From Fragilaria crotonensis (lineage: Eukaryota > Bacillariophyta > Fragilariophyceae > Fragilariales > Fragilariaceae), in NCBI GenBank assembly GCA_022925895.1, contig JAKSYS010000173.1:1-64000 (forward strand): DNA of 64,000 nt, read 5' to 3'. The position numbers and the translations under genes are program-made. Under the pieces are notes generated by a model. The model searched no databases, was not told the DNA's origin, and worked only from the letters and a program-made list of their open reading frames with translations. Below, in pieces: positions 12,469-21,800 of this stretch. How positions within the stretch are numbered: position 1 is the first letter of the stretch; every line of letters begins with the position of its first letter.

Positions 12469-12498
12469 GAATAATCGTACTTGTACATACGATTATTC
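12469..12498. repeat. Inverted repeat, 11-bp perfect arms
   Basis: GAATAATCGTA (12469-12479) pairs perfectly with TACGATTATTC (12488-12498). It lies 16 bp from the preceding hairpin. Confidence 0.7.
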
Positions 12499-12619
12499 AT
12501 GCAGCCAGCAATTCCGATTAAAATTATTATACAATGCTCCAATTTCATAGTCATAATTATTCATATAAGCATATGGCTGAAATGCAGTCCAGTGAGCTGA
12601 GACCGTTTCCCAGAAAGTA

Positions 12620-12633
12620 TGGCTGGTTTCATC
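12620..12633 (+). repeat. TE2-B left terminal inverted repeat
   Basis: TGGCTGGTTTCATC, preceded by TA at 12618-12619. Confidence 0.87.
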
Positions 12634-14442
12634 AAGAAACTACATATAGTACAAGTTGTGTAGGTATGGTACAAAATCCATTGACGTCATGGAGTGAAAT
12701 TCGATCCGGCATCCTCGCATCTCCGAACAACACGAGTGGCACCACACAAATAAACGATCTTGAGACCATGAGATTGCAATGACGATTTGATCGTCTTCCA
12801 GTCCTCATCAGCCGGACCTTTTTGAACTCAGAGCTCGTTTATCAAGTTGGTTAGGCCCTGAACTGAAAGGTCCGGCTGATCGGCCATAATGAACTCACAG
12901 CTGATGTCCTTCCGATGATGGCTGTAAACATTCGCCTCTCGCTCTACAGAATGCATTTCCGGACGCCAATTGGCGTGGATACGTCCCCGAGTGATTCATT
13001 TCCAAAGCCAACAAGAAGTGTGCATCCCATACCCAGCAGATTGCATGCAACAACGTTGCTGAATTCCTCAGCAGTGGTCTTCAGAAAGTTGCTCGACCAT
13101 AAACACTACCTGACTATGACTATCAGCTATCAGGTGCGGAGTTATACACAGTCTCGCACTTGAAACATAAGGAAAGGCTGCTACCGGCTATTTGGAGTTC
13201 TCATCATCCCATCTTGAAGCATCTGAATAAATTAGTAAACCAAAAGTGCTTTGCTTCACTACAGTACTATTTCACTCTTTGTGTTTAATATTACATGCGA
13301 TCGTCATTTGTGGTCCTCTCCTGCCTCAATAGGTTGTATGCAGTGGCATAACTTTTGACCACACAAGATTCCCCACAAAAAGGAGTTTGATAGAAAGCAG
13401 ATGTTGATGAAGTGGGCATACTCATGGTCGGCTTGAAATCATCCACGACATTGCTTTGCTGGAAATTCATTCATGTAGTGTCCATCCTCGCCAACGTCAG
13501 AGTACTTGGAGCTTTCAAAGGCTGGAACCTTCATCATCTGATTATGAACGTTCCTCTCGCACTCCAGAATGTAGGGTTCGCCGGCAACATGGTTTGACTC
13601 AGCTGGTACGTAGCAGGGCTAGTAATGCAATGACAGACAGCAATACACAACCCGGCGATAGGAGTCAATGATCGTTGCGGAGCATGCGGTATTGAGCCAA
13701 GTATGGCATCTCATGAAAGGCATACTTCATGATAGTCATCATAGTCATGAGGTCAGAGTCAGGAAGGTTGCTCAGTTTGGTGTTGCATATGACATCAGGT
13801 GCAAGTCGCTTCACTTTGCTGCTGCACCATCAAGATTAGGTCGTGCTGGCTGCAAAGGCCTTCAAAACAAGGTAGTCAGTGTTAAGAACTTCGGCCATGG
13901 CAATCATCGCCTTCAAAAGTCAGTTCCAATGATGGTGTTCAAGTCGCTGAAGGTCTTCCGAATGGTACGAGTCGAAATTCCGATGCCGCAGTATGTGACC
14001 GACAACGCTGCACCTTCCCTAGTGCCAGTACAGAAAAAGGCATCGATTTCGATAACATAAGGAACACATTTGAAGGCGTTAGTCAAAGATGCAAAAGCAG
14101 GGAAGTTCTCACAACCGAGACAGTCCTCCGCAAGTGTTCAAGGCAGGCAAGCGAGAGGTACGTCTGCGCGTATCATTTATGAGAGCACAAACAGGGCAGA
14201 TTAAAGCACAAAACTCACCCTTCCGCTAATCGAACGCCTTGTCAAGGCATTTACAACAAATGAAAGCTGTCGACTTTTGATACAGGCTTTGTTTACGGCT
14301 TTGTGCCTGCCATGACGGATGGATTGTAACTTGTAACAACTATGACTAGATGACGAACGACGAGAGCTTGATTCCAAAACTTTTGTGCCAGATAAATTTT
14401 TAGAGTACTGAGTGTACGTGTTGCTACGATATTCAGCCAAAG

Positions 14443-14456
14443 GATGAAACCAGCCA
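14443..14456 (-). repeat. TE2-B right terminal inverted repeat
   Basis: GATGAAACCAGCCA, followed by TA at 14457-14458. It matches the left repeat without a mismatch. Confidence 0.87.
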
Positions 14457-14530
14457 TACTGTAGGCAGTATAAGGATTATTAGGTGAAACGTGAAACGCA
14501 CAAAGCGGAACGACCGTATACAAATACATT

Positions 14531-15517
14531 TTAATGATGCTCCCCATTGGCTGAGCCATTGACAGATCCGAGGGTAGCAGAAGTGGCAGAAGATCCCTTG
14601 GCAGACTTGTTCTTCTTGAGCTTGTAGATCATTTTCAAGACAAAGTTGAAAGCACGGTAGCGAAATGATGGCTTGAATGGTCGGGCCTCCGGGGGAATGG
14701 TGGGGCTCTGCCAACTGCATACATGTATCCGTATGCACCACCAATGCCACCAGTATTCCCCTGTCGCCGATCAACAGTGTAGAATCCATGCTGCTTCACC
14801 TTACCGTATGCGTTGAAATCCAAAAAGTTCATTTGGGGAGGAAATTCAATCTCCTTGTCCGTCGGAGCGGCACCCAGAAAAGGGGCAATCTGTTTGGCGT
14901 TCGAGCGGTTCAAGTACCAAACTCTTCCTGGCTGTAGGGGATCAGCGTAGAACCCGTAAATATTCCCCACGATTTCAAACGATTTGTCCAAACCAAATCC
15001 AGTGAGAGCTTGAATGTATCCATCTTTCCCAACTGGTCCAACGACAGATCCGCAGAATTGAAAGTCGTCCGCCAAACACGCACCCCCCATCGGCAAGACC
15101 GACAAGAACGTCGGGATGATAAAAGTCCTTGGCCATGTCCACAAGTTGAACTGGTGTGAATGGGAAATCCCAAGTGGCAAGAACGGCAGCTTCATCGACA
15201 AATCCTCCCATGAGCTGATTATCCTCATGTCCGTTGACAGATGGAACCAACGGTGCCGGTGGTTTTGGTGCCTTCATCAAGGAAAAATCAGGAAGACCAC
15301 CCGAGTTTTTCGTTGCGGTACCAAGATTAAGAAAGTAGTCGCCAGTGGCAGACACGGAATTGAATAGAAATGACGTTGGAGTTCTGGCATTCCTGTTCGC
15401 TGCCGTTGTTGTTGTTGTTGTTGTTACAACTGATGTCGTTGTTGTCAATCCGGCTTGAAGGAAGGCTGCGACGTATGCGGGAGCAAAGATTAACGATAGC
15501 GTGAATAACAACGTCAT
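14531..15517 (-). CDS. Plastid-targeted NTF2/SnoaL-like protein, with two compensating frameshifts
   Basis: The first ATG (15517) gives a hydrophobic signal peptide ending AYVAA-FLQAG. A Phe right after the cleavage site is the hallmark of diatom plastid precursors (ASAFAP-type). A Thr-rich transit segment encoded by a (GTT)n tract follows. The mature part reads ...QLVDMAKDFYHPDV, then in a second frame LADDFQFCGSVVGPVGKDGY and FEIVGNIYGFYADP, typical of a small NTF2-like fold. The original frame resumes with KPSFRYRAFNFVLKMIYK and stops at 14531. The frame leaves at a run of six G near 15,075 and returns near 14,700, so one extra and one missing base would account for both. About 328 residues are expected. 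Function is unknown. It is either a young pseudogene or an intact gene with sequencing errors. Confidence 0.68.
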
Positions 15518-16147
15518 GGCTGTGAGAGGCGACACCCCGTGTTGTTTGAGTCTGAATAACTTTTCTGGGGAAGAACAACTAGTCTAGTCGATACCTGGTT
15601 CGATAAGAGCAAGTACAATTGCGAGAGTAACGAATCGTCTGAAGCACACCGAAAGGGTCCGCAAGTAGTGATTTAGATTTCGCGAAGCCTTTCTTTCAGC
15701 TCCAAAGTGTAACAAATAGAGACACTCACAAACGCATGCATCATATACTGCAAGTATCATACAAATCTCACATATGCCACTAAAGCGGTGGTCAGCTCAT
15801 TTTTGCAGTGACGTATTCCAACCAACAAGAAAAGGAGGAAATCGTCACGTCATCACGTCGCGTTCTGTTTGTCACAATCAATGCACTCCCTCTACGTCGT
15901 TCTGTTTCATTCCTCTTGTAAATATGAAAGAGATTCTCAACCTGAAGGTACGCCAAGGAGCAATTCTTTCGAAGTACGTCATTAATTTTTCGGTTCACAG
16001 GTACTTGTACTGGAAGGTCCGACCATACGAATGGAAATCGTGCACACTACACTGCACACTATGATACGACAGCGATCCCAGAGGAATACAAAATGGGGGG
16101 AAATTACAAAATAGCGTATTTTTCAGCCACTTTGAACAATTCTACTA
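15518..16147. other. Intergenic region, no supported gene
   Basis: Nothing convincing is seen in 630 bp. It contains the 5' flank of the minus-strand NTF2-like gene. An open frame at 15,774-16,064 has no recognisable features. Confidence 0.5.
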
Positions 16148-16840
16148 TGGCTGGATGCAAATTCTGGGTACACGAGGTAGCTCCACGTAGGTCTTAGTAT
16201 TCGTACTAAGTCTACGGCGCAGCAACAACCACTCGATCAAGGATTGTCTAATCTGGATTCATCACAAACTTGAAATCGAAGTCCATTACACATCGATGTG
16301 TTTTGAACTCCATAAGTAGCTTCTCCAGTCCAACAGGTCCATACTTTGAGCAGTCTTGTTGAATCTCCGCACCTGCTTGCTTGACCGCTGTCAATTGCAT
16401 GGTAGGCCAGAAGATATTGCCGAGCTCGTTTCGCGAATTTCCGAATGCGGTCGATTGAAAGGACTTGCGCTGACAAACTGTATCATACACCATTTTCTTT
16501 CCCTTTCTTCTCTTTTAAGGCAAGATTGCAATATGCACCTTTGCTACATGCCCACATGTACTCCACACCTTCACCGGCAAGTTCGGCATGGCATTTTGGA
16601 GTCAACATGACTTCGACACCAAGTTTTGTTCCGATGTGTTCCATCATGCCTTGTTCATTCAAGAAGTCCGGACACATGGCCATAATGTGGCGAAGACTCA
16701 CGCTCGCGTCCACATTCCCAAGCTCATTTTTTCGCCCAGTAAGTGTATACCTTGATAAATTCAAGATCCAAACTTTTTGTTTGATGACCAGAAGGATCCA
16801 TTTGCTGCACCCTTGAGCAGATCTTCCCATGTTGGTGATA
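16148..16840 (-). mobile_element. TE1-type DDE transposon relic, 3' portion
   Basis: The left end, TA-TGGCTGG at 16146-16154, and the next 60 bp resemble the left end of TE1 (both contain a CACGTAG...TAGTATTC block). The minus strand encodes the C-terminal third of the same transposase: VEVMLTPKCHAELAGEGVEY at about 16,560-16,620 holds the final catalytic Glu, and FKTHRCVMDFDF follows in a second frame. The rest of the element is missing. It ends near 16,840 where plus-strand Plavaka-like coding sequence begins. It is truncated and frameshifted. Confidence 0.72.
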
Positions 16841-16849
16841 TCAGCACCG

Positions 16850-17735
16850 GTCGGTGTTACCGAAAAACACACAAAGCTTTGGTAAAGAAGAAGGGTGTCG
16901 ATATCATTTTACCATCTATTCTGGCAATGGACAAGACCCACATTGATATGGGAGGTCGGCTCCAGATGGAGCCGATAACAATCTCCCATGGTCTTCTGAA
17001 GCACAGTGTTTGTTGTCTGCCAATTGCAATTCGCATTCTTGGATACATCAATCACAGCACACCTGCCCACCTCCTGTCACTGTCTGATTTGCAGACCAAG
17101 TTCAACGAACCCACAGACTTACCAAAGGGTACTGTGGTTCTTGATGCACCACTGAAGCACATGAGTGATCTTACTTGGCCTTCGTACCTCCTGAATGAAA
17201 CTCACATGCAGATCCGATTCATTCTGGAAGAATCTGGCTTTTTGCGATTGCAAAGGAAGGGATTCAAATGGAATTAACATTACAACAAACAAATCTATCC
17301 AGCTGTGTTCCATCCCTTTGTCCCATTCATCATGGGGGACACCAAGGGTCATGACCGTCTTTGTGGGCACTACACTGCAAGGTTTTCAGCAGTGAAACAA
17401 CTTTGTAGAGTGTGTAAATGCCCGACAAACTTCAGGGGTTACTCGAAGTCCAAGTTTGCCCATCGTTTGTCTAAGGATATCAACAAACTTGTTGAACGTG
17501 GTCATTTTGATGGACTCAAGTCCCTATCACAGAATTATCTCAAGAATGGCTTCGAAACGGTTCGATTTGGTTTCCATAACAAACGTGGTATTTTTGGTGC
17601 CAGCCCCGGTGAGATTCTGCACTTAATATCACTCGGTTGGTTTAAGTACTTGCTTGAGGCATTTGCTTCACAAGCAGGAGGTACCACCTCCATTGCATTG
17701 AAGCACTATGATTGGCTCTGTGCAACACTCGGGAC
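16850..17735 (+). pseudogene. Middle part of a Plavaka-like (CACTA-related) transposase
   Basis: Two frames on the plus strand (about 16,850-17,277 and 17,305-17,735) read ILPSILAMDKTHIDMGGRLQ, MSDLTWPSYLLNETHMQIRF, then FHPFVPFIMGDTKGHDRLCG, CRVCKCPT and GASPGEILHLISLGWFK. The DKTHID, IMGDTKGHD and C-x2-C blocks are typical of the large transposases of the Plavaka group of CACTA-like elements. Both ends are missing. There is one in-frame stop or shift between the two pieces near 17,277-17,305. The right edge merges into copia-type sequence near 17,735. Similar N-terminal pieces occur at about 59,700 and 62,688, but these do not overlap this part. Confidence 0.65.
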
Positions 17736-17767
17736 TTGGTAGACGCTACCGAGCAGATCGCGTGTTT
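17736..17767 (+). mobile_element. Short left remnant of the copia fossil, ending in the LINE target site
   Basis: This short piece lies between the Plavaka-like fragment and LINE H. It belongs with the copia-type sequence that resumes at 44,702, as shown by the shared 14-bp target duplication. The left boundary is approximate. It is a fossil. Confidence 0.5.
17754..17767. repeat. Target-site duplication of LINE H (left copy)
   Basis: CAGATCGCGTGTTT, 14/14 identical to 44702-44715. The outer neighbours differ (g versus t; a versus g), so the length is fixed. Confidence 0.93.
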
Positions 17768-17780
17768 ATATATAAAACCT

Positions 17781-17862
17781 AATTATAGAGGGTTAGCACC
17801 GTCTAGGAACCGTGAGGTTCCCAGAGTGTACCCCGTTCCGGCGTGCGTTAGCACGCGAGAAC
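17781..17862 (-). other. Conserved three-stem RNA motif in the 3' UTR of LINE H
   Basis: Read on the minus strand: a hairpin GCGTGC-TAAC-GCACGC, an invariant GCCGG, a long-range pairing of GGGGTACAC with GGTGCTAACCC, and inside it a hairpin GGAACC-TCAC-GGTTCC. It ends with ATAATTAGG shortly before the element end. The same arrangement with different stem sequences is found at the ends of E2 and E4. Confidence 0.75.
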
Positions 17863-17885
17863 TTAATTACTACTGCTGTGGTTGG

Positions 17886-18734
17886 TTACCGTACTGTGGG
17901 GAAAAAACTTTGTATGGTTGTCTGACGTTTGCCGTCGATTGCATGGAGTTGCACGGAGGATTTGATGAGTCGTAGCCATCTGCGTCGTGTTGAGGATGAC
18001 CCTGATAAGAGTTTGTTCAAGCTTCTATTGCATAGATGTCGATCGTCGAAGCGTAGTAGCTGGGGCGTTGGTGGTAGTAGGATACTTCGACTTGTTCTGC
18101 GGTGCGAGCGGTGTTGAGATTTTTGGTCTGTGTCTCTTCGTGTAGGACTGAGTTGCGAGCAAGCCAGAGAGTGCGTGTGAAGATGTGGATGGCGGAAATG
18201 CTCGTGCAGGTCTCTGGAGTCCTTTGGGTTGATCTGATTTCGTGGCGGATAGCATATCCAGATGAGCGAGAGCGCCAGGCCGTGCTGAAACCATTGAGTA
18301 GGTGCTTCCAACCAATCCGTTCCTGGGAGGAGATTGCTTGGTGGATAGAGTCGTGGAGGTGCGGGAAATGCTCAACGTTCGGACGGAAAGGTCGGTCAGG
18401 GTGTTCAATCCAGTGTTTGATCCCTTCGATCAGCAAAACCGGATGGGGTGTATGTCGTGTGTGCGAGAATTGTTTTCCTTAGTGTGTCCATGGCGGCTTC
18501 GGCCTCGGGATTTTTGGTACATGTGAGAAGATGTTGCTTGTCCTCTGTTGGGTGGTTGCAGCATGGGCACTTTTCGAGAATGGGGTCAGGGATGGGCGCC
18601 TGTCGGTTGCGTCTTTTCCCGAGTGGTTGTTGATCGTGTACGTGTTTCATGTGGGAGATTTGCTGATGTGGAGGTAGAGAGCGAAAGTGGGATCCGAACA
18701 TTTCGAAATCGATCTCCTTCCAGACTGCGTTTGA
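17886..18734 (-). pseudogene. LINE H ORF2 C-terminal end (zinc knuckle and tail)
   Basis: The frames 18405-18701, 18017-18436 and 17886-18311 together cover the end of ORF2. The zinc-binding block CPCC...H...C lies near 18,575. The tail ends in QSFFPTVR at a stop codon 118 nt from the element end. Two frame changes separate the pieces. Confidence 0.8.
18721..18734. repeat. Target-site duplication of LINE E2 (left copy)
   Basis: CAGACTGCGTTTGA, 14/14 identical to 27515-27528. Confidence 0.93.
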
Positions 18735-18751
18735 TAATAATAATAAAAGAA

Positions 18752-18833
18752 CTAATTATCGGGTTATCACCACGCAAAAACCTTCCGGGATTCGCCGTGT
18801 ACCCCGCTCCGGCAGATTCACTTCTGCGAGAGC
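18752..18833 (-). other. Conserved three-stem RNA motif in the 3' UTR of LINE E2
   Basis: Minus strand: hairpin GCAGA-AGTGAA-TCTGC, then GCCGG, then GGGGTACAC pairing with GTGATAACCC around an imperfect GCGAATCC/GGTTTTTGC hairpin. The stems differ in sequence from those of H and E4 but pair in the same places. Confidence 0.72.
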
Positions 18834-18891
18834 TCTAAACACATACCGAGCAGAAGCTGTCGTACATTGACACCGCGCCACTGTAGGTTAA

Positions 18892-21800
18892 TCATAGTGT
18901 CGGTTTCGGTTGGAAAAAATTTGTCATGAGCATTTGGGTATTTGGCGCATTCTTCTTTTTAGCAGCAGAACGGACGGCTCTACGGAGCCACCTTACTTGA
19001 GTCGATTTTGGTGCACGTAGAATTTGTTCCAGAGTGAAGCGGAACAGATATTGATCCTCGAAACATACCTCGTCTCGATGAAGGAAAAAATGTCTGATCT
19101 CTGATTGATGGGAAGACCTGATACGCTCTGCCTCGTTATGCTCTGTGGAGTGGAGCAGTTTATTCCTGTTGATCCAGGCTGAGCGTGTATATGCATGGAG
19201 TGCCGAAATAGTCCTGAGCATTCGTTGACGTGCGAGACGAGAATCAATTTGTTTGGACGCATCGTCTTTGTCGAGGGGATGCAAGATGAGTCCATGCTTT
19301 ACTGAGGTATCCCCGAAGAGCATTGTCCCATCCAATTGCCGACTGTTTCTGTAGAACGTTGTGGACGGCCTCCCTCATGTGCTGTGGATACTGCTGCATG
19401 GTTGTGGGGTAAAATTCTTGGTTCCCGGTGTGCTGCCAATGTCTGATTCCGTCCATCAGAAGGTGTCTCAGCAGATGGGGCGACTTCTCGTAAGAGTCTT
19501 TCGATATCTGGGATCTTCCTTCGAATAGCTGATCGTTGCTGTGACATCTCAGAAAGTGCTCTGTCGTCTCTTTGTCAGATAAACAGCATGGGCATGTTTC
19601 CAGATGTTGGTCATTTGTCGCAGATTGTTGACGTCGCCTCCATCCCAGAGGTAACTGATCGTGAACTAATTTCATATGCTGGGTGCGTTGTGAAGGTCGC
19701 AAACGGCGGAAGTGGGTACCAAAAATGTCAAAATCCACGTCGTCCCATACCTTGTCCGACCATTTTCTCTTGTCCTGGATATACTGACGCAGATGGTACC
19801 CGTTGATGTGAAAACGGAGACAGTCGTCATATTGGCTTGTGAGCCTGCATCCATGTATCGAGATTGATATTTTTTGAGATGGGTCATGATCGACACGTTG
19901 TGAGGACTTGAGTTTGCCTCTTAAACGATACCGAGTTGCAAGGAAATCCGCGGAGACGTTTAGACGAACGAGAAAGGAAGGGAATCGTACGAATTCAATC
20001 GGTCTTGGTGGCCTTTGATCCAAGCATAGACCACCTTACAGCGCAATTCCTGCAGAAGGGATGCGATGATGGAAAGGAGATCTGCTTCGTTTGGTTGTCT
20101 GGTTGCCCTCCATCCGCGGCGTGTTATCAACCGAACTTTTGAAAGCGCTGCCTTGCTATCGGTAATCCACTTGAAACGGCTTCTGTGTTTCAATCCCCAA
20201 TAACGCGCAAGCCCTGTTATAAACAGAAGAGAAGAAGCGAAGCCCGCGAGTTCGCTTCGCGTCGATGAATTGGTATCAAACGGGCCGTCCACCGGGCCTC
20301 CGCATTGAAAGAGAGGAAACTTCCTAGTTGAGATGACCCATCCAAAGGTCCCTTCGTTGCCGGAAAGCCCTCCGTCGGACGCGATATATAAACGCTCTCT
20401 AGATCGAAATGCCCGCCAAACCTGGAGATCCGTTGCCACTTGGGTCACGTCCTCAACAAGTCGTCTTTGTGTTCGGGAAAGTGTTGCGAGGTAATCACGT
20501 ATGGTCGGGAAGGACGTCGGAGCCATCTCGACTTTCTTGGAGGTCGGACGCTCTCCCGTTGGGGTTGATGGAGTAGAAGAAGTAGGCGGTGTCTTCCAGA
20601 ACGGGATATAGCGAAGGAAGGACGATGTTATGTATCTCTTCCATAAGCGGCGTTGATGGGCTGACGGAGCTTCCTGCCTGGGCCATATATGATGAGTTTT
20701 CCAATGAGGAGGTCGACGTCCATTAAGAAAATCTGTATGGATTGCCGACAGTCTCCCTGGATCGGTGAGATCTGCAAGTGATGTGACTTGAAGGTACATC
20801 CTAACCAGATTCAAATCTCGTTGATGTGCAGTGGAATATCGGGCGAGATGGGATTGCTGCATGATGAAGGCATCGGAGTCGGTTTTGAGAGACAGTTGCG
20901 GTTGATCGGTGATTGTGATAGTTGCATTGTGTGTCGCCAAAAACTTTCGAAGAGACAGTATCCAACAAGGAGTTAGGTATGGAATCTCATATGATGGATT
21001 TTCGAGCAATGGTTGTCCGACTCCTGCTTCCAACTGGGAATGGTGCAGATTGATACGAATCATAGTGCCTGTTGCCGAGCCCGAGTAGATCGCGTTCCGA
21101 AGATATTTGATTTGTTCGATGCCTGCTTCCGTACGTACGTCGTATAGTTCCATGCCACCATATTCTATTGGCCCATGTCGGATAGAGGTCGGGAGTTTGG
21201 AGCTAACCTGCAGCTTTTGAAGCATGGATGGGATGATCTTTGTCTGGATTTGATGAAGGCTTTCTTCGCTATCCGCCGCGATGGCTGCAAGACTGTATCG
21301 AAGCATGGGAACATAAATGGACCGGTGGAACGTCATGACGTCTGACGGAGTTATCCGAGGAGAGCGAAGGCGGACAGCGAATGTATCCGCTTTGCTCTTG
21401 AGAAACTTGATGTGGTCCGAAAATGTTCCCAACGGGTTTAGATGCACTCCTAGTATACGTGCCGACTTGTCTAGTGGAACCTGCTTAATGGTAGTCGTGA
21501 GTCCCGATTCTGCCGAGTTGAGTTCTATGGGCGGATCAGTATGCGCGATAGGTCGAAGACGCGGTCTGCCGGAAACCCACTCCCAGTACATAATATACCA
21601 GGTACATTTGGAAAGGTTCAGTTTGCCGCCCGACAGATGAAGAAGATGTGACCAGGTCTGAGCGACTTCTTGCAAACGACGGATTAAGTTGTCGTATTCC
21701 ATTTGGCCCTCTGCATCGGTGAAGCCCAAGTACGTATCATCCACGAACGCGTCTGCAAGCCTTGATGAGGTCACAGATTTGTCTGGCGATTGGAAGGTCA

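Larger units (their letters stand above)
12106..12617. other. POT1-like 5' flank: AT-rich intergenic DNA
   Basis: No gene is seen. The stretch 12,370-12,415 is almost pure A/T. Two strong hairpins follow, listed separately. The promoter of the minus-strand POT1-like gene should lie here. Confidence 0.5.
12620..14456 (+). mobile_element. TE2-B: complete 1.84-kb non-autonomous TA-targeting transposon
   Basis: It is bounded by perfect 14-bp inverted repeats (TGGCTGGTTTCATC at 12620-12633; complement at 14443-14456), with TA duplications at 12618-12619 and 14457-14458. The first roughly 100 bp resemble the transposase-5' end of TE1, and the last roughly 60 bp resemble its other end. TE1 transposase motifs are not found inside. 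The interior has short frames only, the longest about 130 residues on the plus strand (13,668-14,060), which I do not recognise. The right end lies 74 bp from the stop of the NTF2-like gene. Confidence 0.87.
17768..18734 (-). mobile_element. LINE H, 3' segment (C-terminal ORF2 and 3' UTR)
   Basis: This is the last of three pieces of one element. Its left end carries the tail GGTTTTATATAT (minus strand) abutting the target duplication at 17754-17767. Its right end is the 14-bp duplication made by E2. In the minus-strand sense it continues H ORF2 without loss: the residues before E2 end KWSNAV and the residues here begin WKEIDFEMFGSHF, matching KWSDKVWDDVDFDIFGTHF of E2. Confidence 0.92.

Noticed and set aside
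13668-14060. A 130-residue protein gene inside TE2-B
   Set aside because: The frame is broken in the near-identical TE2-A by single-base changes, and the sequence shows no recognisable domain.
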